Positions 6,423 through 15,556 are shown, counted from the first letter of the stretch. The stretch is 29,871 nt of DNA from JAVVPO01 sp036655715 (GCA_036655715.1 JAVVPO010000024.1:1-29871), one strand, 5' to 3'. Numbers and translations: made by a program. Notes: a model not told the origin generated them from the sequence alone.

Positions 6423-8669
6423 TTATTTTCCACGTAGCATATTCATTATATGTCCTTTATCTTTAAGTAATATTTTAATAGAGTTTATAATCGCAATAAG
6501 AGATACTCCTACATCTGCAAAAATAGCTAGCCACATACTTGCAATACCTAAGAATCCTAATATAATAACAATTAGCTTTGTGCCTAATGCAAGGATGATA
6601 TTTTGCGTGACGATACGTTTCGTTTGCTTTGCAATCTCTAGTGTTTCCCCTATAGCGCTTAGATCATCATTAAGTAGTACAATATCACTGGCTTCTACTG
6701 CTGCATCTGATCCAATACCTCCCATGGCAATACCTACATCTGCTCTTGCAAGTACTGGTGCATCATTAATCCCATCACCTACAAATATAACTTTTGCCCC
6801 ACTTGCTAAAATCTCCTCAAGTTTTGCCACTTTATCTTGTGGTAACAGTTCAGAGTATACCTCATCTACATTGACTTTCCTACCAATATCATCTGCTACT
6901 TCTTTTTTATCCCCTGTGAGCATGATAACTTTTTTAATACCATGTGATTTAAAGGCTTTAATTGCTTTTTCACTATCTTCTTTAATCATATCTGCTACTA
7001 AAATACAGCCTTTATAGCTTTTATTAACAGCAATATAGATGGCTGTTCCAACACCTTGTTCGGGTATATATTGCACTTCATACGCTTCCATCAATTTAGC
7101 ATTACCCACAAGAATAGTCTCAGCTTTAACTGTAGCAACTATCCCAAGTCCTGATAATTCCTGGTACTCATCAATTTCTTTTTTCTCAATATGCTCACCT
7201 TGTTTAATGATAGACTTAGCAATAGGATGATTTGAAAACTGCTCTGCCCATACAGCGTATCTTAGCACTTCATCTTCTTCTATTTCATTGATAGTATTAA
7301 TTTGACTTACGCCAAATTCACCTTTAGTGATAGTCCCTGTCTTATCAAGAACAATTGTATCTATCTCATTAAGCTTTTCTAAGTAGTTTCCTCCTTTTAT
7401 AAGAACACCTTTCTTAGACGCAGCACCAATACCACCAAAGAATCCAAGAGGAATAGATACCACCAATGCACAAGGACAAGAAATAACCAAGAAGATAATA
7501 CTGTTATAAATCCAGTATTCCCAGTTCCCTGTCACGAGTGAAGGTATAATCGCTGTAGCTAATGCTAAAATCACAACTCCCGGTGTATACCAAGCGGCAA
7601 ACTTAGTAATAAAGTTTTCTGCTACTGACTTTTTATTGCTTGCATTTTGCATAAGTTCTAATATCTTACTAACTGTACTTTCCCCAAACTCTTTAGTCAC
7701 TTCTATTTCTAATAGACTATCTTTATTAATACAACCACTTAATACTTCCATTCCTTCGCTCATATAGACCGGCATGGATTCACCAGTCAGCATAGATGTA
7801 TCAACATGGCTATTTCCTGTTTTAATCACTCCATCTAATGGAATTTTCTCTCCCGGTCTCACCTGAATTATCTCACCTTTTCGCACTTCCTCAGGGCTCA
7901 TCTCTTGCATCTGCCCATCTACAAGTACTCGTGCAAAATCTGGTCTAATATCCATCAAATCCACTATAGCCGCTCTTGAGTATGAAACGGCTTTGTGCTG
8001 CAAGAATTCCCCTACTTGGTAGAAAATCATAACTGCTACTGCCTCTGGATACTCTCCTATGATAAAAGCTGCAATAGTTGCTATACTCATTAAGAAGTTT
8101 TCATCAAATACTTTACCCCTTGTGATATTCTTAGCTGCTTTAAGTAATACATCATACCCAATTAAAAAGTAGGTCACTACATAAAGTAACTTTATCTCTG
8201 TCACACTGCTTATGCCTAATAAAAGCAGTGTAACGACTATTCTTATCACAGTCCTTTTATCTGTACTTAACTCTTTCTTACTTATATCACTACTTAAGTC
8301 ACATTTTCCGCAATCACATCCATGTTCCGCTTCCTTAGTATTGCTTTTTTTTGCTTCTAAGTTCCCCTTAGCATTCACTTTATGATGATTGGGGTTAGCC
8401 TTATTGATCGCTACTTTTCTGGGCCTACTACTTACCGTCTTAGTCGCATATTTTTTTACCTTTACATCAGGCTCTACTTTACCTACTAAGTATTCAAGTT
8501 TGTCTCTTAGCTTTTCTTCTTCAATCTCCTCTTTAGTCGTCACTTGCAAATGCTTTAGCATAAAGTTAAGTGTAACGTCTTCAAATGCTTGCTCTTTTTT
8601 AAGTGCCGCTTCTATTTTTGCTGCACAGTTCGCGCAATCTATATTCTCAATACTAAATTTATATTTCAT
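6423..8669 (-). CDS. cadA: P1B-type Zn2+/Cd2+/Pb2+-exporting ATPase
   Basis: This protein exports soft divalent metals across the cytoplasmic membrane using ATP. It has 748 residues. An N-terminal HMA metal-binding domain has C12-x2-C15. A Lys-rich linker (about 75-140) follows, containing a second metal-ligand cluster HGCDCGKC (116-123). Membrane helices start at about 142. The actuator motif TGES is at 295-298, the transport motif SCPC at 397-400 and the phosphorylation motif DKTGT at 442-446; NHPIA, GDGIND and an ATP-binding domain follow. The final helices carry GTK and ADVGVS, the Lys and Asp-x-Gly expected for the Zn/Cd group rather than copper pumps. It is monocistronic, with a metal-responsive promoter upstream. 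The substrate among Zn, Cd and Pb cannot be settled from sequence. Confidence 0.96.
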   Translation of the reverse strand: MKYKFSIENIDCANCAAKIEAALKKEQAFEDVTLNFMLKHLQVTTKEEIEEEKLRDKLEYLVGKVEPDVKVKKYATKTVSSRPRKVAINKANPNHHKVNAKGNLEAKKSNTKEAEHGCDCGKCDLSSDISKKELSTDKRTVIRIVVTLLLLGISSVTEIKLLYVVTYFLIGYDVLLKAAKNITRGKVFDENFLMSIATIAAFIIGEYPEAVAVMIFYQVGEFLQHKAVSYSRAAIVDLMDIRPDFARVLVDGQMQEMSPEEVRKGEIIQVRPGEKIPLDGVIKTGNSHVDTSMLTGESMPVYMSEGMEVLSGCINKDSLLEIEVTKEFGESTVSKILELMQNASNKKSVAENFITKFAAWYTPGVVILALATAIIPSLVTGNWEYWIYNSIIFLVISCPCALVVSIPLGFFGGIGAASKKGVLIKGGNYLEKLNEIDTIVLDKTGTITKGEFGVSQINTINEIEEDEVLRYAVWAEQFSNHPIAKSIIKQGEHIEKKEIDEYQELSGLGIVATVKAETILVGNAKLMEAYEVQYIPEQGVGTAIYIAVNKSYKGCILVADMIKEDSEKAIKAFKSHGIKKVIMLTGDKKEVADDIGRKVNVDEVYSELLPQDKVAKLEEILASGAKVIFVGDGINDAPVLARADVGIAMGGIGSDAAVEASDIVLLNDDLSAIGETLEIAKQTKRIVTQNIILALGTKLIVIILGFLGIASMWLAIFADVGVSLIAIINSIKILLKDKGHIMNMLRGK

Positions 8670-8682
8670 CTTTTACCCCCTT

Positions 8683-8704
8683 ATATGAGCATTCACTCAT
8701 GTAT
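8683..8704 (-). promoter_or_regulatory. Second SmtB/CadC-like operator half-site pair, downstream of the promoter
   Basis: ATATGAGC and ACTCATGTAT form an imperfect dyad resembling the stronger operator 13 bases away. It lies in the untranslated leader close to the expected transcription start, where a bound repressor could block elongation or initiation. Confidence 0.5.
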
Positions 8705-8713
8705 TATATCTAC

Positions 8714-8742
8714 ATTATATGAACGAGTGCTCATATTGTCAA
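8714..8742 (-). promoter_or_regulatory. cadA promoter with ArsR/SmtB-type operator in the spacer
   Basis: On the minus strand a perfect TTGACA (8737-8742) and a perfect TATAAT (8714-8719) are separated by exactly 17 bases. The spacer is filled by the near-perfect dyad ATATGAACGAGTGCTCATAT (8717-8736; one mismatch per 8-base arm). This matches the ATATGAACA-type half-sites known for ArsR/SmtB-family metal sensors such as CadC and SmtB. Repressor binding here would exclude RNA polymerase, and metal would release it. No ArsR-type gene is in this window, so the sensor must be encoded elsewhere. Confidence 0.85.
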
Positions 8743-8796
8743 CTAATTAAACTATAATTCTCAAAATATTTTTTTCTATTCCTTATCCTGTCTAAG

Positions 8797-8805
8797 TGGT
8801 ATAAT
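8797..8805 (+). promoter_or_regulatory. Extended -10 promoter of the aminopeptidase gene
   Basis: TGG-TATAAT forms an extended -10 element 41 bases before the start codon; no good -35 is visible at 16-18 bases. Confidence 0.5.
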
Positions 8806-8846
8806 TTAGAGTATTATTATTAAATAAATATTTACAGGAGGTAATC

Positions 8847-10136
8847 ATGACTAACAACTTAACTGCTTCTCTACTAGAATTTATAGATAACAGTCCATCT
8901 ATGTTCCATGCTGCTTCATCTATTTCAGCTCTTTTAGAAGAACAATCTTTTACTTACCTTGATCCTAAGTCTAACTGGGAAATTCAAGAAGGTGGTAAAT
9001 ACTATACAACAGCTAACAATTCCGCTGTAATCGCTTTTAAAGTGAATAGCCAAAATGTAGAATCAGATGGCTTTAAAATCGTAGGTGCTCATACAGATGT
9101 TCCTGGTTTTAGGATTAAACCTAATCCGCAAATGTCTAATGATTCTTATATCAAACTTAACACCGAAGTATACGGGGGCCCTATTATTAACACATGGTTA
9201 GATAGACCACTATCTGCTGCTGGGCGTGTAGCGCTAAGAAGTAATAACCCACTTCACCCTGTTCTTAAATTAGTTGATCTTAAAGAGCCTATTTTAATCA
9301 TTCCAAACCTTGCCATTCATATGAATCGTGAAGTTAATAATGGGATTAAACTTAATAACCAAAAAGAAACTTTACCTATCTTAGCTTATGCTAAAGAAAA
9401 TTTAGCTTCTAACGCTATCCTTGAATTAGTGGCTAAAGAACTTGAAGTATCTACTGAAGATATCTTAGATATGGACTTATTCCTTTATCCAGCAGAAAAA
9501 GGATGCCTTGTAGGTCTTGATAAACAATTTATTTCATCTGCCAGATTAGATGATTTATCTATGGTTTATAGTGGTATCTACGGACTCCTTAATGGGACTT
9601 CATCTAAAGGTATCTCAGTTTTGGCTTGTTTTGATAATGAAGAAATTGGTAGCCGTACAAAACAAGGAGCTGATTCTCCACTTCTCGTATCCACACTAGA
9701 AAGAATTGCTCTTTCCTTAGATAAATCTCGTGAAGAATTATTTAGAGCTTTTGCACAATCTTTCATTATCTCTGCTGATGTAGCTCACTTAGCTCATCCT
9801 AATTATATTGAAAAATCAGATCCAACTAATAAGGTATTACCAGGTCATGGGCCAGCTATCAAAATCAATGCAAACTGTAGCTATACAACAGATAGTGATT
9901 CATTCGCAGTATTTGCAGCACTTTGCCAAGCAAGCAACATTCCTTACCAAACTTTCCTTAACCGTTCTGATGAAAGAGGTGGCTCTACTATAGGTCCTGT
10001 ATCTGCCTCTCACCTTCCTATCCGCTCTGTGGATATAGGTACCCCAATGCTCAGTATGCATTCAGCTCGTGAGCTTATGACAAGTGATGATTTCATCTAT
10101 ACTTGCCAAGCTTTAAACGCTTTTTATTCGCTTTAA
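8847..10136 (+). CDS. apeB: M18-family zinc aminopeptidase
   Basis: A cytoplasmic metallo-aminopeptidase that trims N-terminal (often acidic) residues from peptides. Its 429 residues are typical for the family. The expected zinc ligands and catalytic residues are in order: AHTDVPG (H82, D84), the ARLDD segment near 232, DNEEIGS (D263, E265-E266), SADVAH (D311, H314) and SMHS (H405). AGGAGG lies 6 bases before ATG. It is monocistronic, divergent from the metal ATPase, and followed by a terminator. Nothing in it is unusual. Confidence 0.96.
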   Translation: MTNNLTASLLEFIDNSPSMFHAASSISALLEEQSFTYLDPKSNWEIQEGGKYYTTANNSAVIAFKVNSQNVESDGFKIVGAHTDVPGFRIKPNPQMSNDSYIKLNTEVYGGPIINTWLDRPLSAAGRVALRSNNPLHPVLKLVDLKEPILIIPNLAIHMNREVNNGIKLNNQKETLPILAYAKENLASNAILELVAKELEVSTEDILDMDLFLYPAEKGCLVGLDKQFISSARLDDLSMVYSGIYGLLNGTSSKGISVLACFDNEEIGSRTKQGADSPLLVSTLERIALSLDKSREELFRAFAQSFIISADVAHLAHPNYIEKSDPTNKVLPGHGPAIKINANCSYTTDSDSFAVFAALCQASNIPYQTFLNRSDERGGSTIGPVSASHLPIRSVDIGTPMLSMHSARELMTSDDFIYTCQALNAFYSL

Positions 10137-10154
10137 TTTTATAGACTTATTCTC

Positions 10155-10210
10155 TGACTTCTTAGTAGTACTTATCCATGCAAATTACTAAGGAGTCATT
10201 TTTTTATTTT
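10155..10210 (+). terminator. Terminator after the aminopeptidase gene
   Basis: TGACTTCTTAGTAGT (10155-10169) pairs with ATTACTAAGGAGTCA (10184-10198), with two non-Watson-Crick positions, followed by a long T run. Confidence 0.85.
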
Positions 10211-10304
10211 TTTTGTATATACTTTTATTAGTTCTTTAACCCCATTTGATTAACTAATCTCTGAGCTTATCTTTATTTTGTTTTTTAAACGAGGAGGATT
10301 ACTT

Positions 10305-12761
10305 ATGCCATATATTTTCAATAAAGAGAAATTTAAAGAAGAAATACTTGATCATATCCGAAATTTTTCACGCAAAACCTTAGAAGATGCTTCAACTGAA
10401 GAGATTTATAATGCTGTCGCCTTTGCAGTTAGGGATATTATTACAGATAACTGGATTAATACCCAGAGACTTTACAAACAACAACACCCCAAAATTTTAT
10501 ATTATTTATCCATGGAGTTCTTAATGGGTAGAGCCCTTGGCAACAACTTAGTCAATCTCACTTTAACCGACCATGTAAAAGAAGTCCTTGAAGAGTTAAA
10601 TATTCAAATTGATTTAGCTAAACTTGAAGATATGGAACCAGATGCTGGTCTTGGCAACGGCGGTCTTGGACGTTTGGCAGCTTGTTTTTTAGATTCCTTA
10701 GCAACTCTTGGCTATCCAGCTTACGGCTGTGGCATTCGTTATAACTACGGTATCTTTAAACAAAAAATAGAAAATGGCTATCAACTAGAACTCCCTGATG
10801 ACTGGCTAAGAAATGGAAATCCTTGGGAAGTTAAACGCGCTGAAAATGCACAAGAAATCAAATTTGGTGGAACGGTTAGCTCCTATGTTGCTAAAGATGG
10901 TAGAACCTACTTTACCCAACATGACTATGAATCCGTACTAGCCATACCTTACGATATGCCTATTATTGGCTATGATAACAATATAGTTAACGCACTTACT
11001 CTTTGGGATGCTGAAGCTCCTGAGAAATTTGTTCTTAGATTCTTCGATGAAGGTTCCTACCAAAAAGCTGTAGAACAACAGACACTTGCTAAAACTTTAG
11101 TTGAAGTACTCTATCCTAATGATAATCACTACAAAGGCAAAGAGCTTAGATTAAAACAACAATACTTCTTTGTTTCCGCTAGTTTGCAACGTGCTCTTAC
11201 TAAGTTTAAAACTGAACATCATAACATTTATTTACTTCCTGAAAAAGTTGTTTTTCAAATGAATGATACTCATCCAAGCATAGCGGTTGCTGAACTTATG
11301 CGCCTCCTTCTTGATGAAGAAAAACTTACTTGGGAAGAAGCTTTCGATCTTACCTCTCGCACCTGTGCTTATACCAATCACACTATTATGTCAGAAGCGC
11401 TTGAATGCTGGCCAATCGACCTCTTTAGTTCACTCCTTCCACGTATCTATCAAATTATTGAAGAACTCAATAGACGCTTTTGCTTACAACTCAAATCTCT
11501 TTATCACTTTAATGACAGCCTAGTTCAACACATGAGTATTATTGGTGATGGCACTATTCGTATGGCTCACCTAGCTATTGTATGTAGTTTCTCTGTAAAT
11601 GGCGTTGCAGCCCTTCATACTCAACTCCTTAAAGATAAGGTGTTAAAAGACTTTTATACTATCTATCCTAATAAATTTAATAATAAAACAAACGGTATTA
11701 CTCAAAGGCGTTGGTTAAGTCATTGTAATCCAGAACTTGCTTCTTTAATTAATCAAACTATTGGCTCTGAATGGATGAAGGATTTAAAAGAACTAAACAA
11801 GCTTAAACCCTATTGTGATGATGCTTCTTTCAAAAAAGACTTTAGTGACATCAAACTTCACAACAAGCTACGACTTGCCAACTATATCAAAGAGCATAAC
11901 AATATCATTATCGATCCATACTCCATCTATGATGTTCAAGTTAAAAGGCTTCATGAATACAAACGTCAGCTGATGAATGTTCTTCATATTTTAATGCTTT
12001 ATAACGAAATCAAAGATTTCCCTAATAAAGAGTATGTCCCACGTACCTTTATATTTGGTGCAAAAGCGGCTCCAGGATATAGGCGTGCTAAGCTCATTAT
12101 TAAACTGATTAACAATGTCTCTAACCTCATTAATAATGACCCTATTGCTTGTAAATATCTCACTATCGTCTTTATAGAAAACTATAATGTCTCTAATGCA
12201 GAGCTTATCATCCCAGCAGCTAATATCAGTGAGCAAATTTCTACCGCCAGCAAGGAAGCTTCCGGTACAAGTAACATGAAGTTCATGCTAAATGGCGCTC
12301 TGACTTTAGGTACACTTGACGGAGCCAACATTGAAATTCTAGAAGAAGTAGGAGAAGAAAACATCTTTATCTTCGGACTTTCATCTTCTGAAGTACTAAA
12401 AATTTATGACTCTGGTGAATACAATCCATGGGATATTTACAACAGTGATATGTCCATTCACCGTGTACTTAAACAGCTTATTAATGGTACACTTTCTCCA
12501 GATGACATGAGTCTATTTGTAGAAATTTATGAATCGCTCCTTAATAGAGCGGGTAATACAATGTCTGACCCTTACTTAATTCTTAAAGACTTAAAGCCTT
12601 ATTATATGGCTCAAAAGCATATTGAGCAGGCCTATCTTAACCAAGATACTTGGAATAGGATGGCCATACTTAATACTGCTAGCAGTGGTAAATTCAGTTC
12701 AGACCGCACCATTAATGAGTACGCACAAAATATTTGGAACCTTAAATCTCTACTTAAATAA
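10305..12761 (+). CDS. glgP: Glycogen/starch phosphorylase
   Basis: This enzyme releases glucose-1-phosphate from alpha-1,4-glucans using phosphate and pyridoxal phosphate. I chose ATG 10305, 8 bases after GAGGAGG, rather than an upstream TTG, giving 818 residues, the normal bacterial length. Family blocks visible are YYLSMEFLMGRALGNNL, DAGLGNGGLGRLAACFLDS, FQMNDTHPSIAVAELMR, QVKRLHEYKRQLMN, and EASGTSNMKFMLNGA with the PLP lysine at K659. The gene stands alone rather than in a glg operon. It is flanked by terminators on both sides, and a 7-base inverted repeat (ATTAGTT 10227-10233 / AACTAAT 10252-10258) precedes it. Confidence 0.97.
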   Translation: MPYIFNKEKFKEEILDHIRNFSRKTLEDASTEEIYNAVAFAVRDIITDNWINTQRLYKQQHPKILYYLSMEFLMGRALGNNLVNLTLTDHVKEVLEELNIQIDLAKLEDMEPDAGLGNGGLGRLAACFLDSLATLGYPAYGCGIRYNYGIFKQKIENGYQLELPDDWLRNGNPWEVKRAENAQEIKFGGTVSSYVAKDGRTYFTQHDYESVLAIPYDMPIIGYDNNIVNALTLWDAEAPEKFVLRFFDEGSYQKAVEQQTLAKTLVEVLYPNDNHYKGKELRLKQQYFFVSASLQRALTKFKTEHHNIYLLPEKVVFQMNDTHPSIAVAELMRLLLDEEKLTWEEAFDLTSRTCAYTNHTIMSEALECWPIDLFSSLLPRIYQIIEELNRRFCLQLKSLYHFNDSLVQHMSIIGDGTIRMAHLAIVCSFSVNGVAALHTQLLKDKVLKDFYTIYPNKFNNKTNGITQRRWLSHCNPELASLINQTIGSEWMKDLKELNKLKPYCDDASFKKDFSDIKLHNKLRLANYIKEHNNIIIDPYSIYDVQVKRLHEYKRQLMNVLHILMLYNEIKDFPNKEYVPRTFIFGAKAAPGYRRAKLIIKLINNVSNLINNDPIACKYLTIVFIENYNVSNAELIIPAANISEQISTASKEASGTSNMKFMLNGALTLGTLDGANIEILEEVGEENIFIFGLSSSEVLKIYDSGEYNPWDIYNSDMSIHRVLKQLINGTLSPDDMSLFVEIYESLLNRAGNTMSDPYLILKDLKPYYMAQKHIEQAYLNQDTWNRMAILNTASSGKFSSDRTINEYAQNIWNLKSLLK

Positions 12762-12785
12762 TCTACGCCAAGCTCTCATATCACG

Positions 12786-12830
12786 CTTAAATAAAATGCC
12801 TCCCTAAGTTAGGGAGGCATTTTATTTAAG
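12786..12830 (+). terminator. Strong terminator after glgP
   Basis: A perfect 20-base inverted repeat, left arm CTTAAATAAAATGCCTCCCT (12786-12805), with loop AAGTT. The GC core of the stem is followed by TTTTATTTA. An outer 10-base repeat, CTCATATCAC (12775-12784) and GTGATATGAG (12861-12870), flanks it asymmetrically. Confidence 0.9.
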
Positions 12831-12874
12831 AATTATTTACAATTTATCTATAGGTGGCTTGTGATATGAGTGTA

Positions 12875-12883
12875 TGATATAAT
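12875..12883 (+). promoter_or_regulatory. Extended -10 promoter for the Usp-tdk unit
   Basis: TGA-TATAAT forms an extended -10, 36 bases before the start codon and just past the glgP terminator. No convincing -35 is seen. Confidence 0.55.
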
Positions 12884-12919
12884 GTATACATTAGCCTATA
12901 TGGCCAAGGAGGTTTACTC

Positions 12920-13306
12920 ATGAACAAAGTACTTGTTTGTATTACTATCCAAGAAAATAGTAAACGATTAATTCATAAAGGTTCAGAACTCGCTCATTCT
13001 ATAGATGGAGAACTTCATGTACTTCATATTCGTAAGGGAGAGACTATATTTGATAATCCTAACAGTTCTAGTCTGTTTGAGGAATTATTCGTGTATGGCT
13101 CCGAACTCGGTGGTGAAGTACATTTTTTATGCAGTTCTGACGTTATTCACACCATTTCTGAGTTTATATCTAACAACGGCATTACTCATGTAGTTGTAGG
13201 AAAACCACCTACAATGGCAGATCTCCCAGCAACTAACATCTATCCGGATCTCCAAGCAGCCCTTAGCGGTAGTCAACTAGTCGCAGTAGATAGAGCTGCT
13301 ATATAG
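12920..13306 (+). CDS. Universal stress protein-like (Usp) domain protein
   Basis: 128 residues with a single Usp-like alpha/beta fold: strand KVLVCITI, helix with SKRLIHKGSELAHS, strand ELHVLHIRK, later THVVVGKP and QLVAVDR. This pattern is closest to the Usp module found in KdpD sensor kinases. The role is likely nucleotide binding or stress signalling, but no substrate can be deduced. AAGGAGG lies 8 bases before ATG. The thymidine kinase gene starts 37 bases after its stop with no terminator between, so they are probably co-transcribed. Confidence 0.75.
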   Translation: MNKVLVCITIQENSKRLIHKGSELAHSIDGELHVLHIRKGETIFDNPNSSSLFEELFVYGSELGGEVHFLCSSDVIHTISEFISNNGITHVVVGKPPTMADLPATNIYPDLQAALSGSQLVAVDRAAI

Positions 13307-13343
13307 GATTAAAAATATTTTATTTTTGAAAGGACTTTATACT

Positions 13344-13922
13344 ATGTTTACTCATTATATAGATGTAGGACGCCTTGAAATGATTTGTGGACCTATGTTT
13401 TCAGGGAAATCTGAAGAACTTATTCGTAGATTAAAGCGTACCATGTTAGCAGGTCAAAAAACTATTGTTTTTACCCCAAGTATTGATGATAGATATCTAA
13501 AGGATAACATCTGCTCTCATGATGGCAAATATCTTGAAGCTATTTCTATTTCCAATAGTGAAGAAATTCTGATGCATGTTTCAAACGATACACAAGTTAT
13601 CGGTATTGATGAAGTACAGTTTCTTGATGGCAATACTGTTTCTATCATTATGGACCTTGTTAGCCAAGGCAAACGTGTAGTTTGCGGGGGTCTTGATAAA
13701 GACTTTAAAGCTGAGAGTTTTGGCTTTATTCCAGAACTTCTTGCCTTAGCAGATGACGTAACCAAACTCACAGCTATATGTGTCTGTTGCGGACGCCCTG
13801 CTAACTTTACGCAACGTCTTATAGAAGGTAGAGCAGCTTCTTATAAAGACCCAATTATCCTTATTGGTGCCTCAGAAAGTTATGAAGCAAGATGCCGATT
13901 ATGCTACGAAATTGATAAGTGA
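13344..13922 (+). CDS. tdk: Thymidine kinase (type II)
   Basis: This salvage enzyme phosphorylates thymidine to dTMP using ATP. ATG 13344, after GAAAGGA, is chosen over an upstream in-frame TTG, giving 192 residues, standard for the family. The P-loop GPMFSGKS is at residues 16-23. The acidic DEVQF motif follows IGI, and the zinc site is built by CVCC near residue 150 and CRLC near the C-terminus. It follows the Usp-like gene. Confidence 0.96.
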   Translation: MFTHYIDVGRLEMICGPMFSGKSEELIRRLKRTMLAGQKTIVFTPSIDDRYLKDNICSHDGKYLEAISISNSEEILMHVSNDTQVIGIDEVQFLDGNTVSIIMDLVSQGKRVVCGGLDKDFKAESFGFIPELLALADDVTKLTAICVCCGRPANFTQRLIEGRAASYKDPIILIGASESYEARCRLCYEIDK

Positions 13923-13950
13923 AAATTTCTATATTTTTATCTTTTGTTTG

Positions 13951-13959
13951 TGTTATACT
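13951..13959 (+). promoter_or_regulatory. Extended -10 promoter before the threonylcarbamoyl-AMP synthase gene
   Basis: TGT-TATACT lies 42 bases before the start codon in an AT-rich gap. No clear terminator separates it from tdk, so read-through is also possible. Confidence 0.4.
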
Positions 13960-14001
13960 ATATAGGATAAATTTCTAATTGCCATTAATAGGAGGTAACC
14001 C

Positions 14002-15033
14002 ATGAACACTCTAATTATTTCAGATACTTCAAAACTTAATCAAGCAGCCTCTATCATAAAAAATGGTGGTTTAGTCGCTGTTCCTACAGAAACAGTTTAT
14101 GGACTTGCAGCCAATGCCTTAGACGGAAATGCTGTATCTAGCATCTTCAGGGCAAAAGGGAGACCTAATGATAATCCTTTGATTGTTCATATAGATTCTT
14201 TAGATATGCTCTATCCTTTAGTTAAAAGTATCCCTCCTAAGGCAGCTTCACTTATAAAAGCTTTTTGGCCAGGTCCCCTAACTCTTATTTTTGAGTCTTC
14301 TGATATTGTCCCTTGTGAAGTACGTGCAGGACTTCCTACAGTAGCTATTCGTTTTCCATCTCATCCCGTTATGTGCGATTTAATCAAGCAATCTGGTGTA
14401 CCGCTTGCTGCACCTAGTGCCAATACATCTGGCAAACCTAGCCCTACTAATGTAGCTAGAGTTATTGATGATTTATCTGGCAAAGTGGATATAATTATAG
14501 ATGGTGGTGACTGCTCTGTTGGACTTGAGTCTAGCGTTGTAGATACTACAAGTGACATTCCAACAATCTTAAGGCCGGGCGGTATTACAGAAGACATGTT
14601 AACTGAAGTTATTGGTGAAATTAAAATTGACCCAGCACTTATTAATCATGATACAAATATAAAACCGATTTCACCTGGCATGAAATACACCCATTATTCA
14701 CCTGATGCAGAGGTTATCATCGTAAAAGGTGAACTTGATAAAGTGGTAGCAGAAATTAATTTGAAAATCGAGGAAGCAAAAATAGCAAATAAAGATGTTG
14801 GCATTCTTGCAACAGATGAAACATTTGCTTTATTTGACTGTGAAAAAATCCTAAGTGTTGGTAGCGTTTCTAACCTTAGAGAGATTGCTTCTAATCTATT
14901 TGAAGTACTTAGAAAGTTTGATGATTCTCATACAGATATCGTTTATTCTCTAGCTTTTCCTGAAATAGGTATTGGTAAAGCTATTATGAATAGACTAGAA
15001 AAATCAGCTGGATACAATATTATTAATAAGTAA
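14002..15033 (+). CDS. sua5: L-threonylcarbamoyladenylate synthase (Sua5/YwlC type)
   Basis: This enzyme makes threonylcarbamoyl-AMP from threonine, bicarbonate and ATP, the first step of t6A37 modification in ANN-reading tRNAs. It has 343 residues. The YrdC-like catalytic domain (about 8-195) shows GGLVAVPTETVYGLAANA, KGRPNDNPLIVHI, WPGPLTL and PSANTSGKPSPT. The linker SPGMKYTHYSP (about 224-234) leads into the Sua5-type C-terminal domain, so this is the long two-domain form. AGGAGG lies 6 bases before ATG. It heads the group with rpiB and upp, an arrangement common in Clostridia. Confidence 0.95.
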   Translation: MNTLIISDTSKLNQAASIIKNGGLVAVPTETVYGLAANALDGNAVSSIFRAKGRPNDNPLIVHIDSLDMLYPLVKSIPPKAASLIKAFWPGPLTLIFESSDIVPCEVRAGLPTVAIRFPSHPVMCDLIKQSGVPLAAPSANTSGKPSPTNVARVIDDLSGKVDIIIDGGDCSVGLESSVVDTTSDIPTILRPGGITEDMLTEVIGEIKIDPALINHDTNIKPISPGMKYTHYSPDAEVIIVKGELDKVVAEINLKIEEAKIANKDVGILATDETFALFDCEKILSVGSVSNLREIASNLFEVLRKFDDSHTDIVYSLAFPEIGIGKAIMNRLEKSAGYNIINK

Positions 15034-15058
15034 CTCTTATCTTGTAAAAGCTAAGAGT
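15033..15058 (+). other. Weak intergenic hairpin between sua5 and rpiB
   Basis: ACTCTTATCTT and AAGCTAAGAGT pair around GTAA with one mismatch. There is no T tract, so it is probably an intercistronic processing or pausing structure rather than a terminator. Confidence 0.35.
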
Positions 15059-15095
15059 AGCTCTTATAAATTTTAACACATCGGAGGATTTACAA

Positions 15096-15527
15096 ATGAT
15101 AGGAATTGCTTGTGATCATGGCGGGTTTGCTTTAAAACAAGAAATTATAGCACACCTTAAAGCCCAAGATTTAGTGTACAAAGACTTTGGTTGTACAAAC
15201 GAAGAAGCTGTAGATTACCCTGAGTATGGTCAGGCGGTCGCACATGCTGTTACTTCAGGCCAATGCGAAAAAGGAATTGTTATTTGTGGTACTGGAATAG
15301 GTATTTCTATTTCTGCAAACAAAGTTCCTGGTATTAGATGCGCATTATGTCATGACTGTTTCTCTGCTGAAGCCACTAGACTTCATAATGATGCAAACAT
15401 GATTGCTTTAGGTGCTAGAGTTGTAGGTGCTGGACTTGCAATTAAAATCATTGATACATTCCTAAATACCCCTTTCTCAAATGACGATAGACATATGAGA
15501 CGCATTGCAAAAATAGAAAGTAATTAA
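15096..15527 (+). CDS. rpiB: Ribose-5-phosphate isomerase B
   Basis: This enzyme interconverts ribose-5-phosphate and ribulose-5-phosphate in the pentose phosphate pathway. Its 143 residues are normal for the RpiB/LacAB family. It has the N-terminal IACDHGGFALK, CGTGIGISISANK with the active-site Cys (C64), and HNDANMIALGARVVG. CGGAGG precedes ATG. It lies between sua5 and upp in the same orientation and supplies ribose phosphate, the precursor of the PRPP used by the next gene product. Confidence 0.96.
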   Translation: MIGIACDHGGFALKQEIIAHLKAQDLVYKDFGCTNEEAVDYPEYGQAVAHAVTSGQCEKGIVICGTGIGISISANKVPGIRCALCHDCFSAEATRLHNDANMIALGARVVGAGLAIKIIDTFLNTPFSNDDRHMRRIAKIESN

Positions 15528-15556
15528 TTTAAACATCATACTAAGGAGGATTTTCC

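Noticed and set aside
10227..10258. ATTAGTT/AACTAAT inverted repeat as a glgP operator
   Set aside because: Seven AT-rich bases with an 18-base gap are easily found by chance and no promoter could be placed around it.
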